Positions 27,447 to 37,520 of a DNA stretch of 64,000 nucleotides are shown here, piece by piece. The first letter of the stretch is position 1. Every line of letters begins with the position of its first letter. Below the pieces are notes generated by a model. It was not told where the DNA came from and ran no database searches. It saw nothing but the letters and a program-made list of their open reading frames with translations. The stretch is from Ciona intestinalis (Eukaryota > Chordata > Ascidiacea > Phlebobranchia > Cionidae). The translations under genes were made by a program, and so were the position numbers. The stretch is from positions 3,554,957-3,618,956 of the forward strand of contig NC_020169.2 of NCBI RefSeq assembly GCF_000224145.3, written 5' to 3'.

Positions 27447-29503
27447 TCTTCAGTTTTAAATTAACAGTGTTTTAAATACGTATACTATTCGGCGATAAAC
27501 AGGTCTATAAATAAAACCTACAAACAAAATTAAATAAATAATTGTAATTATCCTTAGCACTCAGTTAAATACACGCAATATGCAGGTCACAAGCATATTT
27601 TAAAAGCAAAATATCTTCATTTTTAGACAAATTTGAAAGCAAGCGAATCACATCGTATACCCACAATTACAGTCTATATTTAAAAAAGAGAGAGAATATG
27701 ACGACTCGAAATTAAGCCGAAAATATTCTGCAGTCATTCTATTCATGGCTATACGAAAAAGCATATATTATTTACGACGTCTGGCGAAGAGAAACACGAA
27801 AACACTATATGTATGTTCTCTTTTCTACAATGTTATGCTGAACACACTCAATTTTATAAACTATTCACATTTGCCATAGACTATTCCTGGGACGCAGCTT
27901 TGCTTCTGTTTATAATAATTGTCATCGCAATAAGCTCTCTTCTAATTTAAATGGAGGCGCTTTACGAATCGTTCTTCTTTATTCGCGAGTGAAGGCGCTC
28001 TTATTGTGCTTTAAAGCCTCGCCCTTTTTCCCCACGGACGCCGACCCAAATGAGAACGCGCGCTTTTACCGGGGTCACGTGATACAACCCGCTCTGCGAC
28101 GAAAACAGTGGACACCCGTAGAAGTGGACGCCGCTGACCGGGGCGGGAGGCAAGGAAAATCGACGCGAAACTAGGTGAAGTGCCGACGACAAACAATGCA
28201 AAAGGGTAGTAAGCTCCTCCCGCAACGCATTCATCAGCACTGTAGGTACCGCTCAACTAACTAGCTTCGCACCTTTTCACTTAATCCGAGGTAATGACAT
28301 ACGTTAGTTGGATAAAAAGCTGACAATCAAACACCGCCGCTAATAGAAATCAGCTGTTTGTCTTCGACTTAAGCTCGGCGCGAAAGGTTGCGACAAAAGG
28401 GGAAATAAAACGTGTTTTCACAGACGCTAATTATTTGCCCTAATAGGGAACGACAGTAAGCTTATTAACACCTCGTTTACGTGTAATTAGGTTTCTTGGT
28501 TTTCAAAAGTCAATCACCGACGGTTGTAGCTTAAATCGCAGTAAACCAATACAAATGATTTTCTTTCCAACCTCTCGAGACCAACAAAACAACAGTAAAA
28601 TATTTCGCATAAATAAACTTCTAGTCGCGTCTATATTCTTACAATTTAACAACCTTACTTGCGCATCAAGCATTCCTAAAAAGCTATCTTTCGAACGTGC
28701 CTCATAAAATATGAACTCTTTTGCGATTGCAATGTCCATCTTTCGTTCTGTGAGGCAAATGACCGATCTTGCGATATACGCGCACTTAGAAAAACATCTT
28801 TATTCTTCTAATCCACGTGTAATTCGAGTATAGAAGGTCCTATCACACACCACGTAATTGAAGACCTGTGTACTTGATATCCATGCAAGCACTTATTACC
28901 CTTGACGATAATAATGTAAGGTATAATTTATGTGGATTCCTAAAACGCTAATTACGTGTACTCGCATTGTCATAATGACCTAGTCCATCCGCCACCTGTA
29001 GAATAACAGAACAGCAAACGGTCGGCTGGAAAATAAAGCTGCCTTGACTGCTCCATTAACTTGAACCTGCGTTGTATTCTAAAACGCCAATCAATCAGTA
29101 CAGTACAAAACTAAAGCCAAACGAAGCCCAATGTACAAAGCTTCCGGCATGTGAGTGCAGCCGTAAAAGTGCCTGTCGTCGTGGCAACCAGTTGGTTTGA
29201 AAACCGACGGCACTCGATAAAAGTGTGCTTCACAGACTACTCGAACGCTTGCTGCACCTCATGAACGCGATACCAACGTTGTACAAAGTTAACGTAAAGC
29301 GAACCGTAAATATGATCTATGTGTCGCAATTTCACAAAACAGTATGGTACTTAATTGGGATATGACGAAAGCACTTTTCGGTACGCTTTATAACACAGCG
29401 GCGCTAATCCATGTTGTATAGCTTACATTAAAACCGACATTCTCCGACCTAATGACAAGGTAAAGACTTGTTCGTATAAGAAGTCAAAATAATAGCAAAC
29501 TCT
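27447..29503. other. Long gene-free tract upstream of the Ig adhesion gene
   Basis: About 2 kb of mostly unique sequence that should include the adhesion gene's promoter and enhancers. A GC-rich block (about 28015-28170) stands out; it contains the E-box GTCACGTGAT (28073-28082) and several CG dinucleotides. Overlapping open frames there on both strands are short and lack splice or domain support, so I do not call them genes. Confidence 0.5.
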
Positions 29504-30582
29504 TTATTTTTTGTTCTTGTTGAAACGAACTTGGTATATTGCGTCTGCGTCCCTCGACGGCCATTTGAACTGGTGTGCTGCTTCTGTTTGGCCTCGGTAC
29601 CAAGGTTCGCTCTGAAAGTTGGAACATATATAATAGGGTGGGGAAAGATGGGACACCTTTAGTACCTAATATCCAAATCGTGTTTTAAACAATTAAAAAG
29701 GTCTATAGGAGTCTTGGAGATGCGGTTTTATAACTCATTAAATGTTCTTTGCTTATTAGTAAATGAACGAGAAAAAGCACGAAAAGGTGTCCCATCTTCC
29801 CCCCACCTACTTTCTATATATTATAGGTTATATTTTCTGTGAAGACAACTGGACCAGCAATTCGTGCTCCCAAGTCCAAAATACCCGGCTACTTAAGTAC
29901 AGCATTACACGGACCTGTTGGTTTATCCTTGGTAGCGTCGGTATATTGGAAGTTTGGATATCGACCCATCGACGTAATATATGATGGCGGTCCACGTAAT
30001 CGGTTTTCATTTGTGACGTGTCCGTGACGTTTTCCCGTTCGTAGTTGGACGGCTGAGGTCCTATCGGGACCGAGTTGATGGAGTGTATGCCCTGTAATAT
30101 ATATTTATATATATTAATTCCGGTTTGGAAAGCGTATTGGGAAGTGTACAACGTGAACATATTACATACCATAATCGTTTTGAGCGCTTTCAGTCGGTGT
30201 TGATATACAGTACATGTGGTTTTTGGCGACTGTTTTCCGAACGAAGCTTGCGCAATACTTCGAGGGTATTGTTTCTCCGTTTTGTGAAATATCTAAAAAT
30301 AATTGTAATTAAAGTTAGGTTCTATAATATTACTAGAATTTTAAGGCAACCTCAGCCACACACGAAAGCTCATATCTTTTTGGTTTCGGAGCCGATTTAA
30401 ACGCTCTACCGAGTTCAAACACTTCATTGTAGGTCGTTGTCTTTGGCTCCTAAAAGCGATAATTACGATGTGATCAGATCAATATGTAGAACATACTGTT
30501 TTAAACTTACTCTGTGGTGACCAAGTACGACGCTGGTTTTGGTAACTGCAGCTGTATCAATACGTGGGCGATTTAGAGCCAT
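29504..30582 (-). CDS. Unrecognised 192-residue protein, five phase-0 exons
   Basis: No family is recognised. Five exons join with canonical GT-AG ends: 30511-30582, 30351-30449, 30170-30292, 29915-30091 and 29504-29611. Their lengths (72, 99, 123, 177 and 108) are all multiples of three, and the frame stays open to TAA, which strongly supports a real gene. The protein starts MALNRPRIDTAAVTKTSVV and ends YQVRFNKNKK. It is soluble, basic, rich in Thr, Tyr and Arg, has no signal peptide or membrane span, and has aromatic patches such as SEPWYRGQ and HQFKWPS. It is divergent to the SPA17/CABYR-like gene, with 374 bases between start codons, so a sperm or ciliary role is a reasonable inference only. 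The AATAAA signal (complement of 29503-29508) overlaps the stop codon. An MITE (29634-29809) sits in the last intron. Confidence 0.72.
29634..29809. mobile_element. MITE, GATGGGACACC family (best-preserved copy)
   Basis: Terminal inverted repeats are TAGGGTGGGGAAAGATGGG at the left and the complement of that, after GGTGTCCCATCTTCCCC, at the right. Both lie in TATA-rich flanks that may be target duplications. The interior of about 125 bases is non-coding. It lies inside the last intron of the 192-residue gene. Confidence 0.85.
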
Positions 30583-30956
30583 ATTAGGTCGAATCAATAC
30601 GAATTGTTGTGAACAGGAAGAAATGTTGATTTGGTTAAATTTAATCACATGCAAATATTTTTTTCTTATTAGAACACGTCACAGAATGGCATAATGACGT
30701 CAAAGTAAGGAACAAATGTTACTAATAGTAACAAACACATTCACATTGAATCAATTTTGTGTTTGGACAAAATTTTAATTTGTATCATCAAAGTGTGATA
30801 TATAGAAGCAGAACGACGCACCTCCCGATCAAGGGATGTTTATCTAGGAAAATATATTCGCTAGGAATAAAGTTAGGTAGGGAAAAAGACGTAAAGGTGA
30901 AAGACAGAAGCATATTTTTACTGTAAAACACACGATAGCAGCAAAATAGAAAAAAC
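30583..30956. promoter_or_regulatory. Divergent promoter region with CRE and X-box-like palindrome
   Basis: This 374-base tract separates two divergent start codons. It holds a perfect cAMP response element TGACGTCA at 30695-30702 and, 15 bases on, the palindrome GTTACTAATAGTAAC at 30718-30732. The palindrome has the half-site plan of an RFX X-box (GTTRCY, 3-base spacer, RGYAAC). CREM-type and RFX factors are known to drive sperm and ciliary genes in animals; use here is inferred. Confidence 0.5.
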
Positions 30957-33900
30957 ATGGAACGCACAACTCAAACGGTAACGACAACTGCCAACAGCAA
31001 TGCACAAGCGTCCAAAGAAAAGAGAAAGAAGCGTCGCCGAAGGCGCACAAGAGCCGTGTAAGTGTAAACTGTAAAGAAATAGTTTGGATTTTACCGATGT
31101 TACTATGGAGCTGATTTGTTTTGTTAAAGGTGTCATATTTGTAGTGTATTAAACGTATGAGATCCATATAGTATAAGCTAACATTGTATAAGAATACGGT
31201 TAGATTGGATGTTACGCAATAACAATACTCGTGCAAATAAAATAATGTTGTTGAATCTTAGAAAACCTGCTAAAAAGGTTAAGATGGTGTAACTAACTTC
31301 TTCGATAGTTTTTGGGCATTAAAAAACATGCAGCATGTTTGTGTTTATGGTGCTTTTTTTAAAAACACTCCTTCGCTAGTAACGCATCGTTGCTAGGTAA
31401 ATAAATAACTTACAGTCTTACACCATGTCCAGGCACGACATATGGTTATGCTTCAGGATTATTTACAGGCCAGATATAAAGGCGTCGCTTCTCTCCGCTT
31501 TTTGTCTAGGTTTAAATCTACGCTCTGTAAAAACAATAAACGTTGCTTCGTAAGATAAAACGTGAAATTTGAAGCCTGTAAGTGTGTAGCAAGACAACAC
31601 CGTTTGGAACCGCGCAATTGAAAACTGGAGAATGGAATAGTTTGTATGTCGTTAGGAACAGTGTTTACATTTGGCAAATGGTTTTGGATAACTAAGGCCA
31701 AAATATTGAAATCGAACAGTACCATAGTAATGGAGAGGTTCTAAAAACAGTAAGGCGAAATTCATTCGTTCAAGCAAGCACAAAGTTACAAACATGTGTC
31801 TTTTTAACGATGTACCAGCCAGGCCACATAATTATTGACTGGGAAAACCGCATATGTCCAAAGGAAAGCTAACGATTCAGGGGGATAGAAAATGAAAAAT
31901 CTTAATGAATTTTTTAGTGGACGTGTCCGTACAGGCTCGATTTAATATTGTAAGCTCTGTTCATTTTCAATATCAAACGCTGTTTGGTATTGGTGCGCCA
32001 TGAATAATGTATATGCCTGCTGTTATATATACTAACGTGTATTGGTTATTCTTTGTAGTTTACTAGTAACTTTCTAAAACAGTGTTGACTACGAAGAAAT
32101 GTCTGTACGATACGGAGCCGTCAAGTTACAGGTTCCAACAGGTTTCAAGCAGTTGTTGGAAAACCTGTCTCGGGAAATTTTACGAGAGCAGCCGAAAAAT
32201 ATTCCAAGTTTTGCCGCAGCTTATTTCAANNNNNNNNNNNNNNNNNNNNNNNNNNNNNNNNNNNNNNNNNNNNNNNNNNCTAGTAACGCATCGTTGCTAG
32301 GTAAATAAATAACTTACAGTCTTACACCATGTCCAGGCACGACATAGGTTATGCTTCAGGATTATTTACAGGCCAGGTATAAAGGCGTCGCTTCTCTCCG
32401 CTTTTTGTCTAGGTTTAAATCTACGCTCTGTAAAAACAATAAACGTTGCTTCGTAAGATAAAACGTGAAATTTGAAGCCTGTAAGTGTGTAGCAAGACAA
32501 CACCGTTTGGAACCGCGCAATTGAAAACTGGAGAATGGAATAGTTTGTATGTCGTTAGGAACAGTGTTTACATTTGGCAAATGGTTTTGGATAACTACGG
32601 CCAAAATATTGAAATCGAACAGTACCATAGTAATGGAGAGGTTCTAAAAACAGTAAGGCGAAATTCATTCGTTCAAGCAAGCACAAAGTTACAAAAATGT
32701 GTCTTTTTAACGATGTACCAGCCAGGCCACATAATTATTGACTGGGAAAACCGCATATGTCCAAAGGAAAGCTAACGATTCAGGGGGGTAGAAATGAAAA
32801 ATCTTAATGAATTTTTTAGTGGACGTGTCCGTACAGGCTCGATTTAATATTGTAAGCTCTGTTCATTTTCAATATCAAACGCTGTTTGGTATTGGTGCGC
32901 CATGAATAATGTATATGCCTGCTGTTATATATACTAACGTGTATTGGTTATTCTTTGTAGTTTACTAGTAACTTTCTAAAACAGTGTTGACTACGAAGAA
33001 ATGTCTGTACGATACGGAGCCGTCAAGTTACAGGTTCCAACAGGTTTCAAGCAGTTGTTGGAAAACCTGTCTCGGGAAATTTTACGAGAGCAGCCGAAAA
33101 ATATTCCAAGTTTTGCCGCAGCTTATTTCAATCGTCTACTGGAGCGGCGCGAACGTAAGAATAAAAAGTTTTACTTTCGATTAGGCGTTTGTAACTGTTG
33201 TGTGTTTTTCTAGAGGGATTTGCCGATGGATATCTTGTATCGGAACGAATCGTGGAGTCGGAGTCAGCACCCGTGGAGGAAGAGGTTTTAGCTCCGATAG
33301 AAGTCGCAGCTGAAGAAGCAGCAACTTTAAGCCAACCGACGGTCGAAGAGAGTATGCCAGATCTTAGTAAGTTACTGAGAGTTACTTTATACAGAATTAA
33401 CATAACGTGTGCCATTGGTATTTTAGTAGTTATATCACGAATCATATTTTTTTAGCTGATCCAGAAGTTGAAAAGGCAGCTACCTTGATACAAGCAAGTT
33501 TTAGAGGTTTTACAGCTCGAAAGTCTGCAACCCATGTAAATAAGACCCCGGTACGTTCGATTTACTGTTTACGTTTATTTGCCGTGTATAGAATCTAACT
33601 GTTGTGGTTTTGTTTTTTTGCTGTTATTGACGTGCGAAAAATAAACTGGAAAACAGGTAAAGAAGCTGCAGAAGCAATCTGACGAACCTCACTCATCCCA
33701 TCAAAATCAACCTAAAACAGAAACCACCGACTTCGCCAAAGACGCGTTGGTTGATGCTCTCATTGAAGCGGGACAGGAGAATGATATCCAAGATAGGCCT
33801 TCCTCTTCCACAAGCGCCCAAACTGAACCTTCAATCCAACCAGTACAAGAGGAAACGGTCGAGGCGACTCCTCTAGTTAAAGCATCTGTACTATCGGACA

Positions 33901-36900
33901 CAACGAATGTTGAAGCTGTCGAAACAAAAAGCGAAAAGGTTACCGAGGAGTCTGCAGCCGAGGTCGCAGCTCCCCCCGCGGAAGAATCTCCTGTTTCAGT
34001 TGAAACCGTTGCAGCACAAGAAGAACAGCCAGCAGAATCGTTACCCGCACCGGTATATCATTGGTGACTTCTTCTTTTATATTTCTTTATATCTTCAATT
34101 TATTTAAGGCTGCTGAAGAGCAAGCGGAACCTATTGTGGAGGATATGCCTGGGGAAGGGGTGAAGGTATATCTAAACATAAAATAGGCTACTACCTCGAT
34201 TCAATTGGGATTTTAAATTAAGATAAACCTTTTTTTGAACATATTTGGTCATTTAATATAGTTTTATGTATATAGCCTGTCAATAACTGACGCTATAGAG
34301 AATTATTATCTATTCTTGATTTATATTGCTACATTTGTGCGAAAACGTAGTTGGTTTGCTGTGCATTTGCTGTGGCTGACACATGGTTTGGGTTGGTGTG
34401 TGGTTTCTTATAACGTTTATATATAATTAAGGACACGCCCAAAGGAAGCGCAGATCCAGCTTCCATGCTATCCACACAGATTGTATCACGAGCGGAAACA
34501 TCAGTGAATTATGGGTCAAGTTCTAGTAGTTTTGGTAGCAGCACAGCTTCATCTTCCACTATCGAAAACGCTTCTTTGCCTAACGTGAATATACAAGCTT
34601 CAGTTGAGAATACTGTAGAAGCAGAGACGCAATCAGCCGCTGTTGAAGCATCTGCAGAACCCACAGAAACTGTTGTGGAGAAGGCGGCTGCAAAACAGAC
34701 AGAGTCGGTTGTAGAAGAAACAGTTGTCGAGCAGACGGAATCCGTTGTAGAAGAAGCAGCTGTAGAACAGACAGAGTCCGTTGTAGAAGAAGCAGCGGTA
34801 GAACAGACGGCGTCAGTTGGAGAAGAAGCAGCTGTAGAACAGACAGAATCCGTTGTAGAAGAAGCAGCTGCAGAACAGACGGCGTCCGTTGTAGAAGAAT
34901 CAGCTGTAGAACAAACAGAATCCGTTGTAGAAGAAGCGGCCACAGAACAGACGGAATCCGTTGTAGAACAGACAGAATCCGTTTTAGAAGAGGCAGCTGT
35001 AAAACAGACCGAATCCGTTGCAGAAGAAGTAGCTGCAGAACAGCCGGAGTCCGTTGTAGAAGAAGCAGCTGTAGAACAAACAGAATCCGTTGTAGAAGAA
35101 GCGTCCCCACAACAGACGGAATCCGTTGTAGAAGAAGTAGCAGCAGAACAGACAAAGTCCGTTGTAGAAGATGCAGCTGTAGAACAGACAGAATTAGTTG
35201 TAGAAGATGCAGCTGTAGAACAGCCGGAGTCCGTTGTAGAAGAAGCAGCTGTAGAACAGACGGCGTCCGTTGTAGAAGAAGCGTCCGCAGAACAGACGGA
35301 ATCCGTTGTAGAAGAGGCAGCTGTCGAACAGCCAGAGTCGGTTGTAGAAGAGGCAGCTGTCGAACAGCCGGAGTCGGTTGTAGAAGAGGCAGCTGTCGAA
35401 CAGCCGGAGTCGGTTGTAGAAGAGGCAGCTGTCGAACAGCCGAAGTCGGTTGTAGAAGAGGCAGCTGTAGCACAGTCGGAGTCAGTTGTAGAAGAAGCAG
35501 CGATGGAACAGACGGCGTCCGTTGTAGAACAAACAGAATCCGTTGTAGAAGAATCAGCTGTAGAACAAACAGAATCCGTTGTAGAAGAATCCGCTGTAGA
35601 ACAGACAGAGTCCGCTGTAGAACAAACAGAATCCGTTGTAGAAGAATCAGCTGTAGAACAAACAGAATCCGTTGTAGAAGAATCAGCTGTAGCACAAACA
35701 GAATCCGTTGTAGAAGAAGCAGCTGTAGAACAAACAGAATCCGTTGTAGAAGAAGCAGCTGCAGAACAGACGGCGTCCGTTGTAGAAGAATCAGCTATAG
35801 AACAGACGGAGTCCGCTGTAGAACAAACAGAATCCGTTGTAGAAGAATCAGCTGTAGAACAGACGGAGTCCGTTGTAGAAGAAGCAGTTGTAGAACAGAC
35901 AAACTCCGATGGGGCAGAATCGACCACCGAGCCTTCGTGTGAGCCAGGTCCGACTGAAACAGAAGAAAACAATTTAATTACGGTCGAAATCGGCAGTGAC
36001 GAACCAGTAGCTACAAGTCAGAGCAAGACTATAGACAAGCAAATTGAAGTTTTAGCATCTCAGGTGTGTAAACTAGTTTAGTCATGATATTGCATATTTT
36101 ACCTAATACGTTAACGCACATGTAACGATTGTATATTTTACAGGAAGATTCTGTTAAAACCGAAATTCCACCACAAGATGAGGTTGAAGGCAAGTGCTAT
36201 TGTTATTTATTATGGTATTGCAAACTCACTGTTTTTTTGTTGCTTTTACTATACAGGGTCGCAACAGACTCCTGCAGCCGAAGTTTCACAGCAAGAACCG
36301 CAGGCAGAGGTGGGTACTTCTAGGTTTAATTTTGAACACATATCACCCACTTTTTCTGTAGGAAACTGTAGAGGCAACAACTGCTTCACAAGAAACAGCA
36401 GGAAAGGAAGAATCTGAACCTGCACAAACTTCTGTTTTAGATGAAACACAAGTAACCGAAGCAGAGGCCCCAGTGGTTGAAGCAGAAGCCCCAGCCGTGG
36501 CAGCGGAGGCCCCAGCCGTGAAAGCAGAGGCCCCAGCCGTGGAAGCAGAGGCCCCAGCCGTGGAAGCAGAGGCCCCAGCCGTGGAAGCAGAGGCCCAAGC
36601 CGTGGAAGCAGAGGCACCAGCCAATGATTCAGAGGCCCCAGCCGTAGAAGCAGAGGCCCAAGTCGCTGAAGCAGAGGCCCCAGCCGCTGAAGCAGAGGCC
36701 CCAGCCGCTGAAGCAGAGGCCCCAGCCGCTGAAGCAGAGGCCCCAGCCGTTGAAGCAGAGGCCCCAGCCGCTGAAGCAGAGGCCCCAGCCGCTGAAGCAG
36801 AGGCCCCAGCCGCTGAAGCAGAGGCCCCAGCCGCTGAAGCAGAGGCCCCAGTCATTGAATCAGAGGCCCCAGCCACTGAAGCAGAGACCCCAGCTGCCGA

Positions 36901-37171
36901 AGAAGCCGCCCCGGCCATTGAACCAGAAGCCCCAGCCACTGAAGAAGCAGCCCCAGCTGCAGAAACAGAGGCTCCAGCCACTGAAGTAGAAACCACTGCT
37001 GCAGAAGCAGAGGCACCAGCCGCTGAAACCACAACAGAAGATAAGCCAGCAAAGGAAGAAACAACAGACTCTGCTGTAGCTGCTGAAACAGAAAAAATAG
37101 AATCAAATGAACAAACCGAAACACAAAATGCTAAACAAGAAGATGAAGAAAACGGGGCAGCTGAAAAATAG
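30957..37171 (+). CDS. SPA17/CABYR-like RIIa-IQ protein with two repeat arrays
   Basis: Ten exons fit in phase: 30957-31057, 32985-33154, 33214-33365, 33456-33552, about 33658-34049, 34109-34165, 34431-36063, 36144-36188, 36257-36309 and 36361-37171. Exon 2 encodes an RIIa dimerisation/docking domain (VPTGFKQLLENLSREILREQ, then IPSFAAAYFNRLLERRE), close to human SPA17. Exon 4 has an IQ motif (AATLIQASFRGFTARK). Exon 7 is about 35 copies of a 12-residue unit (VEQTESVVEEAA). Exon 10 has about 25 copies of a 7-residue unit (AVEAEAP). RIIa proteins of this type bind AKAPs in the sperm fibrous sheath or axoneme. The conserved start could instead be the ATG at 33001 (MSVRYGAV), with exon 1 (basic, KRKKRRRRR) being optional. 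Intron 1 holds the assembly duplication. Intron 8 uses a GC donor. The protein is very acidic. Confidence 0.85.
31378..33130. other. Near-identical duplication around an assembly gap
   Basis: About 850 bases at 31378-32229 recur at 32279-33130 in the same orientation with only a handful of differences (for example CATATGG/CATAGG, AACTAAGG/AACTACGG). The two copies meet at a run of N (32230-32279). This includes a duplicate of the RIIa exon (32085-32229, cut off by the gap). The pattern fits two haplotypes of one locus placed in series. Confidence 0.8.
34680..35905 (+). repeat. 36-base coding tandem array (12-residue unit)
   Basis: The unit reads CAGACAGAATCCGTTGTAGA then AGAAGCAGCTGTAGAA, encoding QTESVVEEAAVE. 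Copies are imperfect (T/P, A/S, E/K swaps), and some are half-length (VEQTES only). Because the period is a multiple of three, all frames, including antisense, stay open across it. Confidence 0.9.
36455..37035 (+). repeat. 21-base coding tandem array (7-residue unit)
   Basis: The unit GCCGTGGAAGCAGAGGCCCC plus A encodes AVEAEAP and is repeated about 25 times within the last exon of the SPA17/CABYR-like gene. Early copies favour GTG/GTT (Val) and later ones GCT (Ala). Confidence 0.9.
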
Positions 37172-37520
37172 TTTTAATTAAATTATATAATTAAACTGCA
37201 TTTCATATTTTATTGGTTGTATTTTTAACAATAATATATTGTCAAATACTGGGCAGAAATAATCATGAAGGAACACAAACAATGAAACATTTGATTTGGC
37301 GATTAGTAACAAAACATTTTTTATAAAATAATTAATTTTAAAGCGATTACTGCGCGTTGCATAAGAGGCTGCAGATAAAACCTACAAGAATACAAATAAA
37401 TCAGGAAATTACAATATCATTAGATCAAGTGCACGGATATGGCTGCGATACATGCAAAACAAGCTAAATATAATATCATTGGGACACCTTCAATTATTAC
37501 TGGGATAAACAAATGTATTG
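37172..37520. other. Short tail-to-tail intergenic region
   Basis: This holds the 3' UTRs of the converging SPA17/CABYR-like (+) and GH1 (-) genes. A minus-strand AATAAA (complement of TTTATT, about 37209-37214) could serve the GH1 gene. Nothing else is recognised. Confidence 0.45.

Noticed and set aside
28001-28256. Overlapping frames on both strands in the GC-rich block
   Set aside because: High G+C lowers stop frequency. No domain, no paired splice sites, and no consistent frame.
32082-32229. A second genuine RIIa exon in the SPA17/CABYR-like gene
   Set aside because: It is part of an 850-base near-identical copy that runs into the assembly gap; allelic duplication is more likely.
34509-35972. 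Long open frames antisense to the SPA17/CABYR-like repeat (about 487 and 371 codons)
   Set aside because: The repeat period is a multiple of three, so stop-free frames propagate on both strands. The antisense proteins are simple repeats without domains or splice context.
36343-37032. Antisense open frame over the 21-base array
   Set aside because: Same cause: a stop-free repeat of period divisible by three. The sense strand joins in phase to the rest of the gene.
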